Part shown: piece by piece, positions 52,556 to 60,622 of the stretch | How the letters are laid out: every line of letters starts with the position of its first letter | How positions within the stretch are numbered: position 1 is the stretch's first letter | NCBI RefSeq assembly: GCF_051857545.1 | Contig: NZ_JBPZHB010000002.1 | Coordinates: 558,001 to 622,000 of the forward strand | Direction of reading: 5' to 3' | Source of the DNA: Larkinella sp051857545 | GTDB taxonomy: Bacteria; Bacteroidota; Bacteroidia; Cytophagales; Spirosomataceae | DNA length: 64,000 nucleotides | Translations under genes and position numbers: made by a program | Notes under the pieces: model-generated | What the model was told of the DNA's origin: nothing | The model's database searches: none | The model's input: the letters and a program-made list of their open reading frames with translations, nothing else

Positions 52556-53015
52556 ACGTATCGCGTACTAACGAGTCTACTGAATTCGGAACAGGTCGGT
52601 AAGCTGACCCCTCTTCTTTATAAAGAACAATCCCGGCTGATCTACTGAATTGGCGCGGGTCTGTTATCCCACCGGAGCAGGATGGAAACCGTTCAGGCCA
52701 CACCGTTCATTTCCGGCTCATTTTGTTTTCACTTCGTGGGTTTCGGTAACCGATATACAAAAATAAACGAAATAACTCCAATTGTTTATATTTATTCGAT
52801 GATAACTTCCTATAATAATTTGGCAAAAAAATGCAGCTATGCCCCTGAAATGTACTATATTTTTGTAATCAGTTGTAGAATAGTATTGTAAAATCCTGAT
52901 TTAGTCTTCTTTTAGCGCCTGGTTATGAAGAAAATCGCAGGCACAAGCCAACCAGACGAGAATCAGCGAATCCGAGTCCGTAATCATCCTGTTGCGTTGT
53001 TAATTTCCGACTACC
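52556..53015. other. Intergenic control region of the SusC/SusD operon
   Basis: No convincing gene; the short frames in it have no signal peptide or family features. TATTTTTG at 52858-52865 fits a -7 box for the plus-strand operon. The 11-bp direct repeat TCTACTGAATT occurs at 52576 and 52641, 65 bp apart, and may be a pair of AraC-type half-sites. The right part is AT-rich. Confidence 0.45.
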
Positions 53016-53696
53016 ATGACACCAAAAACCTTTCTTTTCAGTGGCCTGATTGTGCTAATTGGCGCTTTTTCGGCGTTGGGACAATCCTCGGCAACGGCCA
53101 ATTCCGACACCGCGTATAACCGGGTCGTTATCGACCGGGCTGCGAAGATTGTGGCCACGCTGGACCTGAGCGAACCTGCAAAATCGCTCCGGGTTCGGGA
53201 GCATATCGCGCAGCAATACCGGGATCTGAACACCATTCATGAACGGCGGAAAGAAGCGATAAAAAATCGGATTGAAACGGCACCGACAGCGACTAAACTT
53301 GCCGAAAAAGAAGAGCTGGAAGGTGAAATAACCGGCGAATTAAAAATACTGCACACGGAATTTCTGACCCGTTTAGCCGCTGATTTAAACAGCCAGCAAA
53401 TCGATCAGGTAAAAGACGGTATGACGTACAGTGTCCTGCCGATAACTTTCAAAGGATATCAGGCTATGCTGCCTGATTTAACGGAAGCGCAGAAAAAGCA
53501 AATTCTGGCCTGGTTGACCGAAGCCCGGGAGCGGGCGATGGATGAAGGAACCTCGAAAGAGAAACACGCCATGTTTGGCAAATACAAAGGGCGGATCAAC
53601 AACTACCTGTCGGCGGCCGGAATCGACCTGAAACAGGCGGGCAAAGCCTGGGAAGAACGCATTGCGAGCGAGGCCGAAAAGGCCCGGAAACAGTAA
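53016..53696 (+). CDS. Secreted DUF3826 protein, copy 2
   Basis: 226 residues with a signal peptide (MTPKTFLFSGLIVLIGAFSALGQ). The helical body parallels copy 1 at 37251: AKIVATLDLSEPAKSLRVREHI, VKDGMTYSVLPITFKGYQAML, QKKQILAWLTEARERAMDEG and FGKYKGRINNYLSAAGIDL. The function is unknown. It is 61 bp upstream of SusC on the same strand, so it belongs to the importer operon and may assist binding or processing of the glycan. Confidence 0.8.
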   Translation: MTPKTFLFSGLIVLIGAFSALGQSSATANSDTAYNRVVIDRAAKIVATLDLSEPAKSLRVREHIAQQYRDLNTIHERRKEAIKNRIETAPTATKLAEKEELEGEITGELKILHTEFLTRLAADLNSQQIDQVKDGMTYSVLPITFKGYQAMLPDLTEAQKKQILAWLTEARERAMDEGTSKEKHAMFGKYKGRINNYLSAAGIDLKQAGKAWEERIASEAEKARKQ

Positions 53697-53757
53697 CCAA
53701 GTCAATCCTTTCCAACCAACCGGGAGGTTCTCTGCACCTTCCCATCCTTTCAACCCT

Positions 53758-56700
53758 ATGACATCGGTTTTACGAACGAAAACAATCCTCCTGCGCACCG
53801 GCAGGTTGCTCTGCGTACTGACGCTGGGATGGCTCTCTGATGCGGTTTGCTATGCCGCAAACACCGGCGGGAAGGTTGCGCTGGCGGCTTTTAAACCGGC
53901 GTCTCCCCTGGAAAACATTACGGGTGTTGTGAAAGATGCCAAAGGCGAACCGCTGCCGGGCGTGAACGTTCTGATCAAAGGCACCAAAACCGGTACGGTT
54001 TCGGACATCAAAGGAACGTTTCGGCTGAATCTGCCGAAGGGCGACGAAACATTAATTTTCAGTTACATCGGTTTCAAAACCCAGGAAGTTCCGGTCAGAG
54101 GACGCACGACGTTTGCGGTGCAACTGGAAGAAGACGCGGCTGCATTGAGCGAAGTTGTGGTGGTGGGCTACGGCGTTCAGAAGAAGGTCAGTCTGACGGG
54201 AGCCGTTGCCACCATCGATATGAAAAGCGTTCAGGATCTGCCCGTTAACAGTTTGTCGGCCGCGCTGGTGGGCCAATTGCCGGGCGTTGGCGTTTCGGGT
54301 GGAACCAGCCGACCGGGTGAAAATGCGCAGATTACCGTTCGGAATCCCATCGTTTTATCAAAAGACGGCGGAACGCTGCGGCCCTTGTATGTCATCGACA
54401 ACGTGGTGCGCTCGGAAGATGATTTCAACGCCCTGGATGTGTCGGAGGTGGAGGCCATTTCGGTGCTGAAAGACGCGGCTGCCGCCATTTACGGGGCTCG
54501 GTCCAATCAGGGCGTGGTGGTGGTGTCGACGAAGCGCGGAAAAGCCGGAACGCCCAAATTCAGTTACAGCGGTTCGACCGGTATTTCGGATGCCCAACTG
54601 CCAACCATGATGAATGGGTTTGAGCACGCGACCTACCTGAACGACGTCAATTATGCCGCCGGCCGACTCCCGACCGACCCGCTCATTTATACGCCCGACG
54701 AACTGGCGCATTTCAAAAGCAACAACACCGACTGGCTGCGGCAGGCCTGGAAACCGTCGACCGTTCAGCGCCACGCCCTGAACGTGAGTGGTGGCAACGA
54801 GAAAGCGACGTATTTCGCGGGGGCTTCCTACAACGCCCAGAATGCCAATTTCGACAACATCAACTCGGGCAAGTGGACGTTCCGGGCCAGCGCGGACATG
54901 CAGGTGACGAAAAACCTGAAAGCCGCTCTGTCGTTGAGCGGGGATCTGTCGGACAAGAAAATGTATTACCTGAAACAGGGGGGCGAAAACGCGGAAAACG
55001 ACATGCGCAGCCTGTTGTATACGCCCCAGTTTGCTCCGCCGTATGTGAACGGCCTGCCGGTTTTGCTGTCGAATGGCGGTTCCAACGATTTTGGCGCTTT
55101 TCACTTTTTCGAGATTCAGAAATCCAACAATTATACCCAAACCCGCAGCAGCGGCCTGAACATTACTGCCAACCTAGATTATTCCATTCCGTTTGTACCC
55201 GGGCTGAAGGCTCGGGTGCTGTATAGCCGAACCGTCGATAACAGCTTCGGAAAGCAATACGGAACAAAATACAATGTCTACAACTTCTCGATGCTGGGCG
55301 ACCACAAGCACATTTACGGGGGTGATGTCCTCAAAATCGTTACGCTGAACAACGGCGACCGTGTGCGGGCCAATCCCGGTTATACGGATACCTACCAGCT
55401 CAACGGGTATCTGAATTACGACCGGCAATTCGGGAAACACCAGGTGTCGGCCATTGCCTTCTTCGAGCAGTCGGAAACCCACGCCGACAACATTGCGGCC
55501 ATGGCCGAGGGCGTCATCATCGGCGGGCTGGACAACATGCGCTACGCCACCGGCACACAGACCACGACAGAAACGCAGTCGGAAGTCGGTTTTCTGTCCT
55601 ACGCCGGTCGGATCAACTACAATTACGCCAATAAATACCTGTTTGAAACCGCCATCCGGTACGATGCTTCCACCAAGTTTGCGCCCGAATACCGCTGGGG
55701 ACTTTTCCCGTCGTTCTCGGCAGGCTGGGTGATTTCGGAGGAGCCTTTCTTTCGAAATGGCGTTCGCTGGGTCGATTTTCTGAAACTGCGCGGCTCGCTG
55801 GGTTTTCTGGGCGGAGATGCCACCAAACCATATAACTGGCTGACCAGCTACGCCATCCAGACGGGAAAAGGGGCGGTTTTTGGCGGGAATGCCGACCGTC
55901 CGCTGATCGTATCACCCAACAACGCGATGGCCAACCGCATGGCGCGTTGGGACGATAACACGAAATACAACATCGGGATCGATGCGCAGTTCCTGAAAAA
56001 CCGCCTGTCGCTCGGTCTGGATGCGTTCTACGACCACCGCTATAACATGCTGACGTCGCTGACCTCGTCAGTTCCGCTATTGGTCGGGGCCACGTTGCCG
56101 TCTGAAAACTACGCGACCGTCGACGGTTTCGGGACGGAGATTTCACTGGGCTGGAGTGATAAAATTGGCAGCGACTGGTCCTATAAAGTCAATGGTTTTT
56201 TCACCTGGAGCGATAATAAACAGATCAAAATCGATGTCGATAAAGGCAAAATTGGCACCTTCGAAGATCCCCTCGGCAAGTCGTCGGACATGGGCTTCAA
56301 GGGCTATAAATACCTGGGGATGTTCCGAACCCAGCAGGATGTGGACTCGCATTTGGAAAAATACCCGGGCTATACCATTTTCGGCGCAGTTCCCAGACCG
56401 GGGATGTTGTATTACGAAGATGTGCGTGGCCCCAAAGATGCGTCGGGGCAGTTCACGGCACCCGATGGAAAAATCACCGATGCCGACATGCAGTTTCTGA
56501 CGAAAAAAGCCAATAACCACTACGGTTTCGGGTTCAATTTCAGCACTTCGTACAAAGGGCTGTCGGTGGCGGCTGTCATCAGCGGCTCGTTTGGCGGCCA
56601 GAGTTCGGTCGAATCGTCGGCCCGTTCGCAGGCCACGCCCACCGCCAACCGTCCGCAGTTCTGGGCAAACCACTGGACGCCTGAAAATCCGAATGCCGCC

Positions 56701-56973
56701 TATCCAAGTCCCTATTATCGGGATAATTACAACGTTGAGTCCGACTTCTGGTTCCGGAGTTCCACGCAGGTTTCGGTGCGTAACGTCAATATTTCGTATG
56801 GCTTGCCGACCGGTTTTACCAGTCGGCTGGGTCTGAGCAATGTCCGGGTCTATCTGGTGGCGACCAACCCGCTCAATCTGTACAATCCGTTCGATTACAA
56901 AACGTATGCGGGCAATTACGACGCCTATCCGGTGCTGCGCTCTTTCTCACTCGGTCTTAATCTTGGCTTGTAA
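53758..56973 (+). CDS. SusC/RagA-type TonB-dependent outer membrane transporter
   Basis: 1071 residues from the ATG at 53758; an in-frame start at 53662 lies inside the previous gene. A leader (LLRTGRLLCVLTLGWLSDAV) precedes the carboxypeptidase-like domain (ITGVVKDAKGEPLPGVNVLI, then GTKTGTVSDIKGTFRLNLP), the TonB-box region (LSEVVVVGYGVQKKVSLTGAV), the plug (VEAISVLKDAAAAIYGARSN) and a barrel ending in SLGLNLGL. With SusD it imports oligosaccharides through the outer membrane. Flanking enzymes point to pectic fragments as cargo. Confidence 0.95.
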   Translation: MTSVLRTKTILLRTGRLLCVLTLGWLSDAVCYAANTGGKVALAAFKPASPLENITGVVKDAKGEPLPGVNVLIKGTKTGTVSDIKGTFRLNLPKGDETLIFSYIGFKTQEVPVRGRTTFAVQLEEDAAALSEVVVVGYGVQKKVSLTGAVATIDMKSVQDLPVNSLSAALVGQLPGVGVSGGTSRPGENAQITVRNPIVLSKDGGTLRPLYVIDNVVRSEDDFNALDVSEVEAISVLKDAAAAIYGARSNQGVVVVSTKRGKAGTPKFSYSGSTGISDAQLPTMMNGFEHATYLNDVNYAAGRLPTDPLIYTPDELAHFKSNNTDWLRQAWKPSTVQRHALNVSGGNEKATYFAGASYNAQNANFDNINSGKWTFRASADMQVTKNLKAALSLSGDLSDKKMYYLKQGGENAENDMRSLLYTPQFAPPYVNGLPVLLSNGGSNDFGAFHFFEIQKSNNYTQTRSSGLNITANLDYSIPFVPGLKARVLYSRTVDNSFGKQYGTKYNVYNFSMLGDHKHIYGGDVLKIVTLNNGDRVRANPGYTDTYQLNGYLNYDRQFGKHQVSAIAFFEQSETHADNIAAMAEGVIIGGLDNMRYATGTQTTTETQSEVGFLSYAGRINYNYANKYLFETAIRYDASTKFAPEYRWGLFPSFSAGWVISEEPFFRNGVRWVDFLKLRGSLGFLGGDATKPYNWLTSYAIQTGKGAVFGGNADRPLIVSPNNAMANRMARWDDNTKYNIGIDAQFLKNRLSLGLDAFYDHRYNMLTSLTSSVPLLVGATLPSENYATVDGFGTEISLGWSDKIGSDWSYKVNGFFTWSDNKQIKIDVDKGKIGTFEDPLGKSSDMGFKGYKYLGMFRTQQDVDSHLEKYPGYTIFGAVPRPGMLYYEDVRGPKDASGQFTAPDGKITDADMQFLTKKANNHYGFGFNFSTSYKGLSVAAVISGSFGGQSSVESSARSQATPTANRPQFWANHWTPENPNAAYPSPYYRDNYNVESDFWFRSSTQVSVRNVNISYGLPTGFTSRLGLSNVRVYLVATNPLNLYNPFDYKTYAGNYDAYPVLRSFSLGLNLGL

Positions 56974-56984
56974 CCTTCGACACC

Positions 56985-58760
56985 ATGAAACTCATTCCTA
57001 AAATTGTTGCCGTATGCTGTTCGTCGCTGGTGCTGACCAGTTGCATGGAGGTGCTCGATAAAACCGACCTGGGTTCGACCAGCGGGGCGTTGATCTTCAA
57101 CGATTCGACGCTCACCCAGATGAACCTCGATTTCGTCTATGACCAGAATTTACCCACCGGTATTGCGACCCTGGGGCCGGGGAATCCGAGCGTTACGACC
57201 CTGTCGGATGAGTCGTTTGGCGAAAGCAAACTGCTGGAAGGCTCGCTGCTTATCAATGAAGTGGGGGATTTTGGAACGGCGCTGAGTGCAAGCAACAACT
57301 ATGGCAAAATCCGGGTCATCAACATGTTTCTGAGCGATGTCAACGCCGGAAGTTTGCCGCAATACACAAAAAACAAACTCCGGGCGCAGGCGCAATTTTT
57401 CCGGGCCTGGCGGTATTTCGACCTGGTGCGGTTGTACGGCGGTGTTCCGCTGGTGCTGACGCCCCTGGCGGCTGTGGGCGTCGAAGCCCGGGACAAAGCG
57501 TTTTTACCCCGCAATAGCACGACCGAATCCTTTGCGTCCATTGTGAAAGACCTGGATTCTACCATCGCATCGGTGCCGGGGCGCTGGAGTTCGTCGGCCG
57601 ACTGGGGCCGCATTACGAAAGGAACAGCAGCAGCTCTGAAGGGGCGCGTGTTGCTGACGGCCGCCAGCCCGCAGTTCAATCCGGGCGATGCGGTGGCGAA
57701 ATGGCAGACGGCGTATGACGCCAACAAACAGGCATTTGATCTGCTGACGGCCAACGGCTACGGCCTGCACGCGTCGTTCGATCAGTTGTGGTTTCAGGAA
57801 GTCAACAACCCCGAAGCGGTATTTGTGACGGGTTTCAATACGTCTACGGGCGACCAGACTCGCAAGAACAATGGCTATGACAACGCGACGCGCCCGTCCT
57901 ACACTGGCACGAGTGGCGGATCTAACCAGCCGTCGTGGGAGATGGTAAAAGCCTTCCCGATGCTGGACGGCAAAAAACCGGGTGAATCGACGAAATATAC
58001 GTATACGGATCAGTTGTTCTACAAAAACAGGGACCCGCGGTTCAACAAAACCATTGCTTACAACGGGGTCAACTGGCCCCTGAACGGCAACAATTCGTAC
58101 AAGCTCTGGACGTATTTTGCGGGCGGAAAAACCGTGGAGCCGAAAGCAACAAACACCGGTTTTTACACCCGGAAAGCCGTCAACCCCACCCCGGCGATTG
58201 GCGACGTGCAGTTTTCGGGCACCGACTGGATCGAAATCCGGTTTGCGGAGGTGTTGCTGAATCTGGCCGAAAGTGCCGTTGGTATTAATAAACTGGACGA
58301 AGCCTATACGAAGTTGATAGCCATCCGGAAACGGGCGGGGATCGAAGCCGGTACCGACGGTTTATACGGGTTGAAAGCCAACATGACCCGGGCCGAGTTG
58401 TTCAGTGCGATTCTGGACGAACGGCAGATCGAGTTTGCTTTTGAAGGCAAGCGGTTCTGGGATTTGCGTCGCTGGAAACTGATCGAGAAAACCCTGAACG
58501 GAACCCGGAGGACGGGCGTGACGATCAGCCTGAAAACGACGGGCGTTCCGGCGGATTTTGCCACTACCCGCGACAACATCAACCTGGACCTGGCCTATAC
58601 GAACTATTTCACGCTGGAATTCAAGCCGTTGGATACGAAATATGCCATCAACTGGAAACCGGCATATTACTTCTTCGCCATTCCACAGTCGGCCATCGAC
58701 AACAACCCCAAACTGATTCAGAACACCACCTGGGGCGGGGCGTTTGATCCGTTGAAGTAA
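56985..58760 (+). CDS. SusD/RagB-type surface glycan-binding lipoprotein
   Basis: 591 residues. A lipobox (SSLVLTSCMEVLDKTDLGS) places it on the outer membrane surface, as the lid of SusC. The tetratricopeptide-like helices (NKLRAQAQFFRAWRYFDLVRLYGGVPLV) and the C-terminal family signature (EVLLNLAESAVGINKLDEAYTKL, ILDERQIEFAFEGKRFWDLRRW) are clear. It starts 11 bp after SusC. A strong stem-loop immediately follows its stop. Confidence 0.95.
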   Translation: MKLIPKIVAVCCSSLVLTSCMEVLDKTDLGSTSGALIFNDSTLTQMNLDFVYDQNLPTGIATLGPGNPSVTTLSDESFGESKLLEGSLLINEVGDFGTALSASNNYGKIRVINMFLSDVNAGSLPQYTKNKLRAQAQFFRAWRYFDLVRLYGGVPLVLTPLAAVGVEARDKAFLPRNSTTESFASIVKDLDSTIASVPGRWSSSADWGRITKGTAAALKGRVLLTAASPQFNPGDAVAKWQTAYDANKQAFDLLTANGYGLHASFDQLWFQEVNNPEAVFVTGFNTSTGDQTRKNNGYDNATRPSYTGTSGGSNQPSWEMVKAFPMLDGKKPGESTKYTYTDQLFYKNRDPRFNKTIAYNGVNWPLNGNNSYKLWTYFAGGKTVEPKATNTGFYTRKAVNPTPAIGDVQFSGTDWIEIRFAEVLLNLAESAVGINKLDEAYTKLIAIRKRAGIEAGTDGLYGLKANMTRAELFSAILDERQIEFAFEGKRFWDLRRWKLIEKTLNGTRRTGVTISLKTTGVPADFATTRDNINLDLAYTNYFTLEFKPLDTKYAINWKPAYYFFAIPQSAIDNNPKLIQNTTWGGAFDPLK

Positions 58761-58762
58761 CA

Positions 58763-58796
58763 ACCGCCGACCGGGGCCGAAGCCCCAGTCGGCGGT
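58763..58796 (+). terminator. Strong intercistronic stem-loop after susD
   Basis: ACCGCCGAC and GGGGC pair with GCCCC and GTCGGCGGT around a CGAA tetraloop, 14 pairs with one mismatch. It begins 2 bp after the susD stop. There is no T-run, so it is more likely an mRNA-stabilising or attenuating element than a full terminator. Confidence 0.6.
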
Positions 58797-58833
58797 GATC
58801 GTAAAGCAGGAAAATGAGTTTGATGAAATTTCA

Positions 58834-60396
58834 ATGAGAAAAAAACGCCTGTTCCTAAGCATTTGTCTGACGGTTTTCACCGCCATCGGTACGTTGGCTG
58901 AGTCAGGAATTTACCACAATGTGATGGCCTACGGCGCGAAAAATGACAGCAGCCAACTCGCGACAACGGCCATTAAGAAAGCCATCGATACGGCGGTGAA
59001 AGGGGGAGGAGGGACGATTTATTTCCCGCCCGGCAAATACAAAACAGGTCCGATTCATCTCAAAAGCAACATCACCATTTTGATCGATGCCGGGGCCGAA
59101 CTCCATTTCAGCGACAATTTCGATGACTACCTGCCGATGGTTTCTTCACGTTGGGAAGGGACGGATGTGACCAATTTCTCCCCGCTTTTCTACGCCTATA
59201 AAGCCGAGAATATTGCCATCCGGGGGCGGGGGCTTATCGACGGACACGGCAAAAAATGGTGGAAGTATTCGGAAGTGACGGTGAAAACCTCGCCGGGGTC
59301 GAAATGGCAGGACGAATTTCATCGACTGAACAAAGACATTCTGCGTCCCGACTTGCCGGGTTGGGTGGAACGCGGTTTTCTGCGGCCCCCGTTCATTCAG
59401 CCCATGCACTGCAAAAATGTACTGATCGAAGGCATTACCATTCGGAATTCACCGTTCTGGACCGTTAACCCCGAGTTTTGCGAAAACGTGACGGTCACCG
59501 GAGTCACGATTACCAACCCGCCTTCACCCAATACCGACGGCATCAACCCCGAATCCTGCCGGTACGTACACATTTCCAACTGCCACATCAGCGTGGGCGA
59601 CGACTGCATCACCATCAAGTCAGGGAAGGACCGGGCCGGCCGGAAAATGAATGTGCCAGCCGAAAACTACACCATTACAAATTGCACCATGCTCTCCGGA
59701 CACGGGGGTGTGGTCATCGGCAGCGAAATGTCAGGAGGTGTTCGCAAAATCAGCATTTCCAACTGCATTTTCGACGGTACGGATCGCGGCATTCGCATCA
59801 AAACCGCCAGGGGACGCGGGGGTGTAGTCGAAGAAATCCGCGTCGATAACGTCATCATGAAGAACATTCGGGAGCAGGCCATCGTTCTCGACATGCACTA
59901 CGCCAAAACGCAACCGGAACCCGTTTCCGAACGGACACCCGCTTTTCGAAACATCCATTTCAGTAACATCACCGCCGAAGCCAAACAGGCGGGGTATCTG
60001 AGTGGCCTGGAAGAAATGCCGATCGACAACATTACGTTTACCGATCTCAATGTGACATCAGAAACCGGTTTTTTGATCAGGGAAGCCCGCAATATCGAAT
60101 TTCATAACGTCTCCGTCAGCACGAAGAGTGGCTCCGCAATGATTGCCGAGAAGGTAAAAACGCTTGAACTGGATGGGCTAAAAACCGCTAATCCGCATCC
60201 CGGTACGCCGGTGGTGGAACTGATCAATGTGGAAGATGCTTTCGTCCATAGCTGCTTCCCGAAAGCGGGTGCCGAGGTGTTTCTGAAATTGACCGGTACA
60301 CAAAACCGGGACATCACCGTCAGCGGCAACAACTTCCGGCATGTGAAAACGCCGGTGTTGAAGGAAGGAAAACCGGAGAGTTTGAAGATTGATTAA
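58834..60396 (+). CDS. Secreted GH28 polygalacturonase
   Basis: 520 residues from the ATG at 58834 (leader MRKKRLFLSICLTVFTAIGTLA); an earlier start at 58795 would fall in the stem-loop. The parallel beta-helix has NVMAYGAKNDSSQLATTAIKKAID and GGTIYFPPGKYKTGPIHLKS. The active site is complete: NTDGINPESC, SVGDDCITIKSG, SGHGGVVIGSEMSGG and GIRIKTARGRGG. It hydrolyses galacturonan or rhamnogalacturonan by inversion. It is the last gene of the SusC-SusD operon. Confidence 0.94.
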   Translation: MRKKRLFLSICLTVFTAIGTLAESGIYHNVMAYGAKNDSSQLATTAIKKAIDTAVKGGGGTIYFPPGKYKTGPIHLKSNITILIDAGAELHFSDNFDDYLPMVSSRWEGTDVTNFSPLFYAYKAENIAIRGRGLIDGHGKKWWKYSEVTVKTSPGSKWQDEFHRLNKDILRPDLPGWVERGFLRPPFIQPMHCKNVLIEGITIRNSPFWTVNPEFCENVTVTGVTITNPPSPNTDGINPESCRYVHISNCHISVGDDCITIKSGKDRAGRKMNVPAENYTITNCTMLSGHGGVVIGSEMSGGVRKISISNCIFDGTDRGIRIKTARGRGGVVEEIRVDNVIMKNIREQAIVLDMHYAKTQPEPVSERTPAFRNIHFSNITAEAKQAGYLSGLEEMPIDNITFTDLNVTSETGFLIREARNIEFHNVSVSTKSGSAMIAEKVKTLELDGLKTANPHPGTPVVELINVEDAFVHSCFPKAGAEVFLKLTGTQNRDITVSGNNFRHVKTPVLKEGKPESLKID

Positions 60397-60443
60397 ACCG
60401 GTTTTTCCGAACATTTATCGTGGAAGAAAACAAGGATAGAATG

Positions 60444-60599
60444 AAAATAGCAGCCCACGGTTGAAACCGTGGGTTCAAAGCAATTTTCCAATTTTCACAA
60501 ACTGTTTCAACGGTTTTGGCATCCTGAAACCGTTGAAACGGTTCTCACCAATTTTAGGATGTTTTCCCGTTTTCCCGGATTAAAATCCGGGGCTATTTT
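60444..60599. repeat. Compound nested palindromic repeat, copy 2
   Basis: CCCACGGTTGAAACCGTGGG (60454-60473), an imperfect 17-bp inverted pair AACTGTTTCAACGGTTT / GAAACCGTTGAAACGGTT (60500-60543) and CCCGGATTAAAATCCGGG (60574-60591) lie between mirrored AAAATAG and GGCTATTTT ends. The order resembles 45325-45475, but the right outer unit is a different palindrome. It lies between the stops of GH28 and GH95. Confidence 0.75.
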
Positions 60600-60622
60600 T
60601 TCAATCGTCTGATTTTTTTGTT

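Noticed and set aside
52682..53119. Short open frames before the DUF3826-SusC operon (69 and 64 codons)
   Set aside because: No signal peptide, domain or start context, and the second overlaps the DUF3826 start in another frame.
32061..60599. CRISPR array or insertion sequence made of the palindromic repeats
   Set aside because: The repeats are kilobases apart, with no regular spacers, no cas genes, no transposase frame and no clear target-site duplications.
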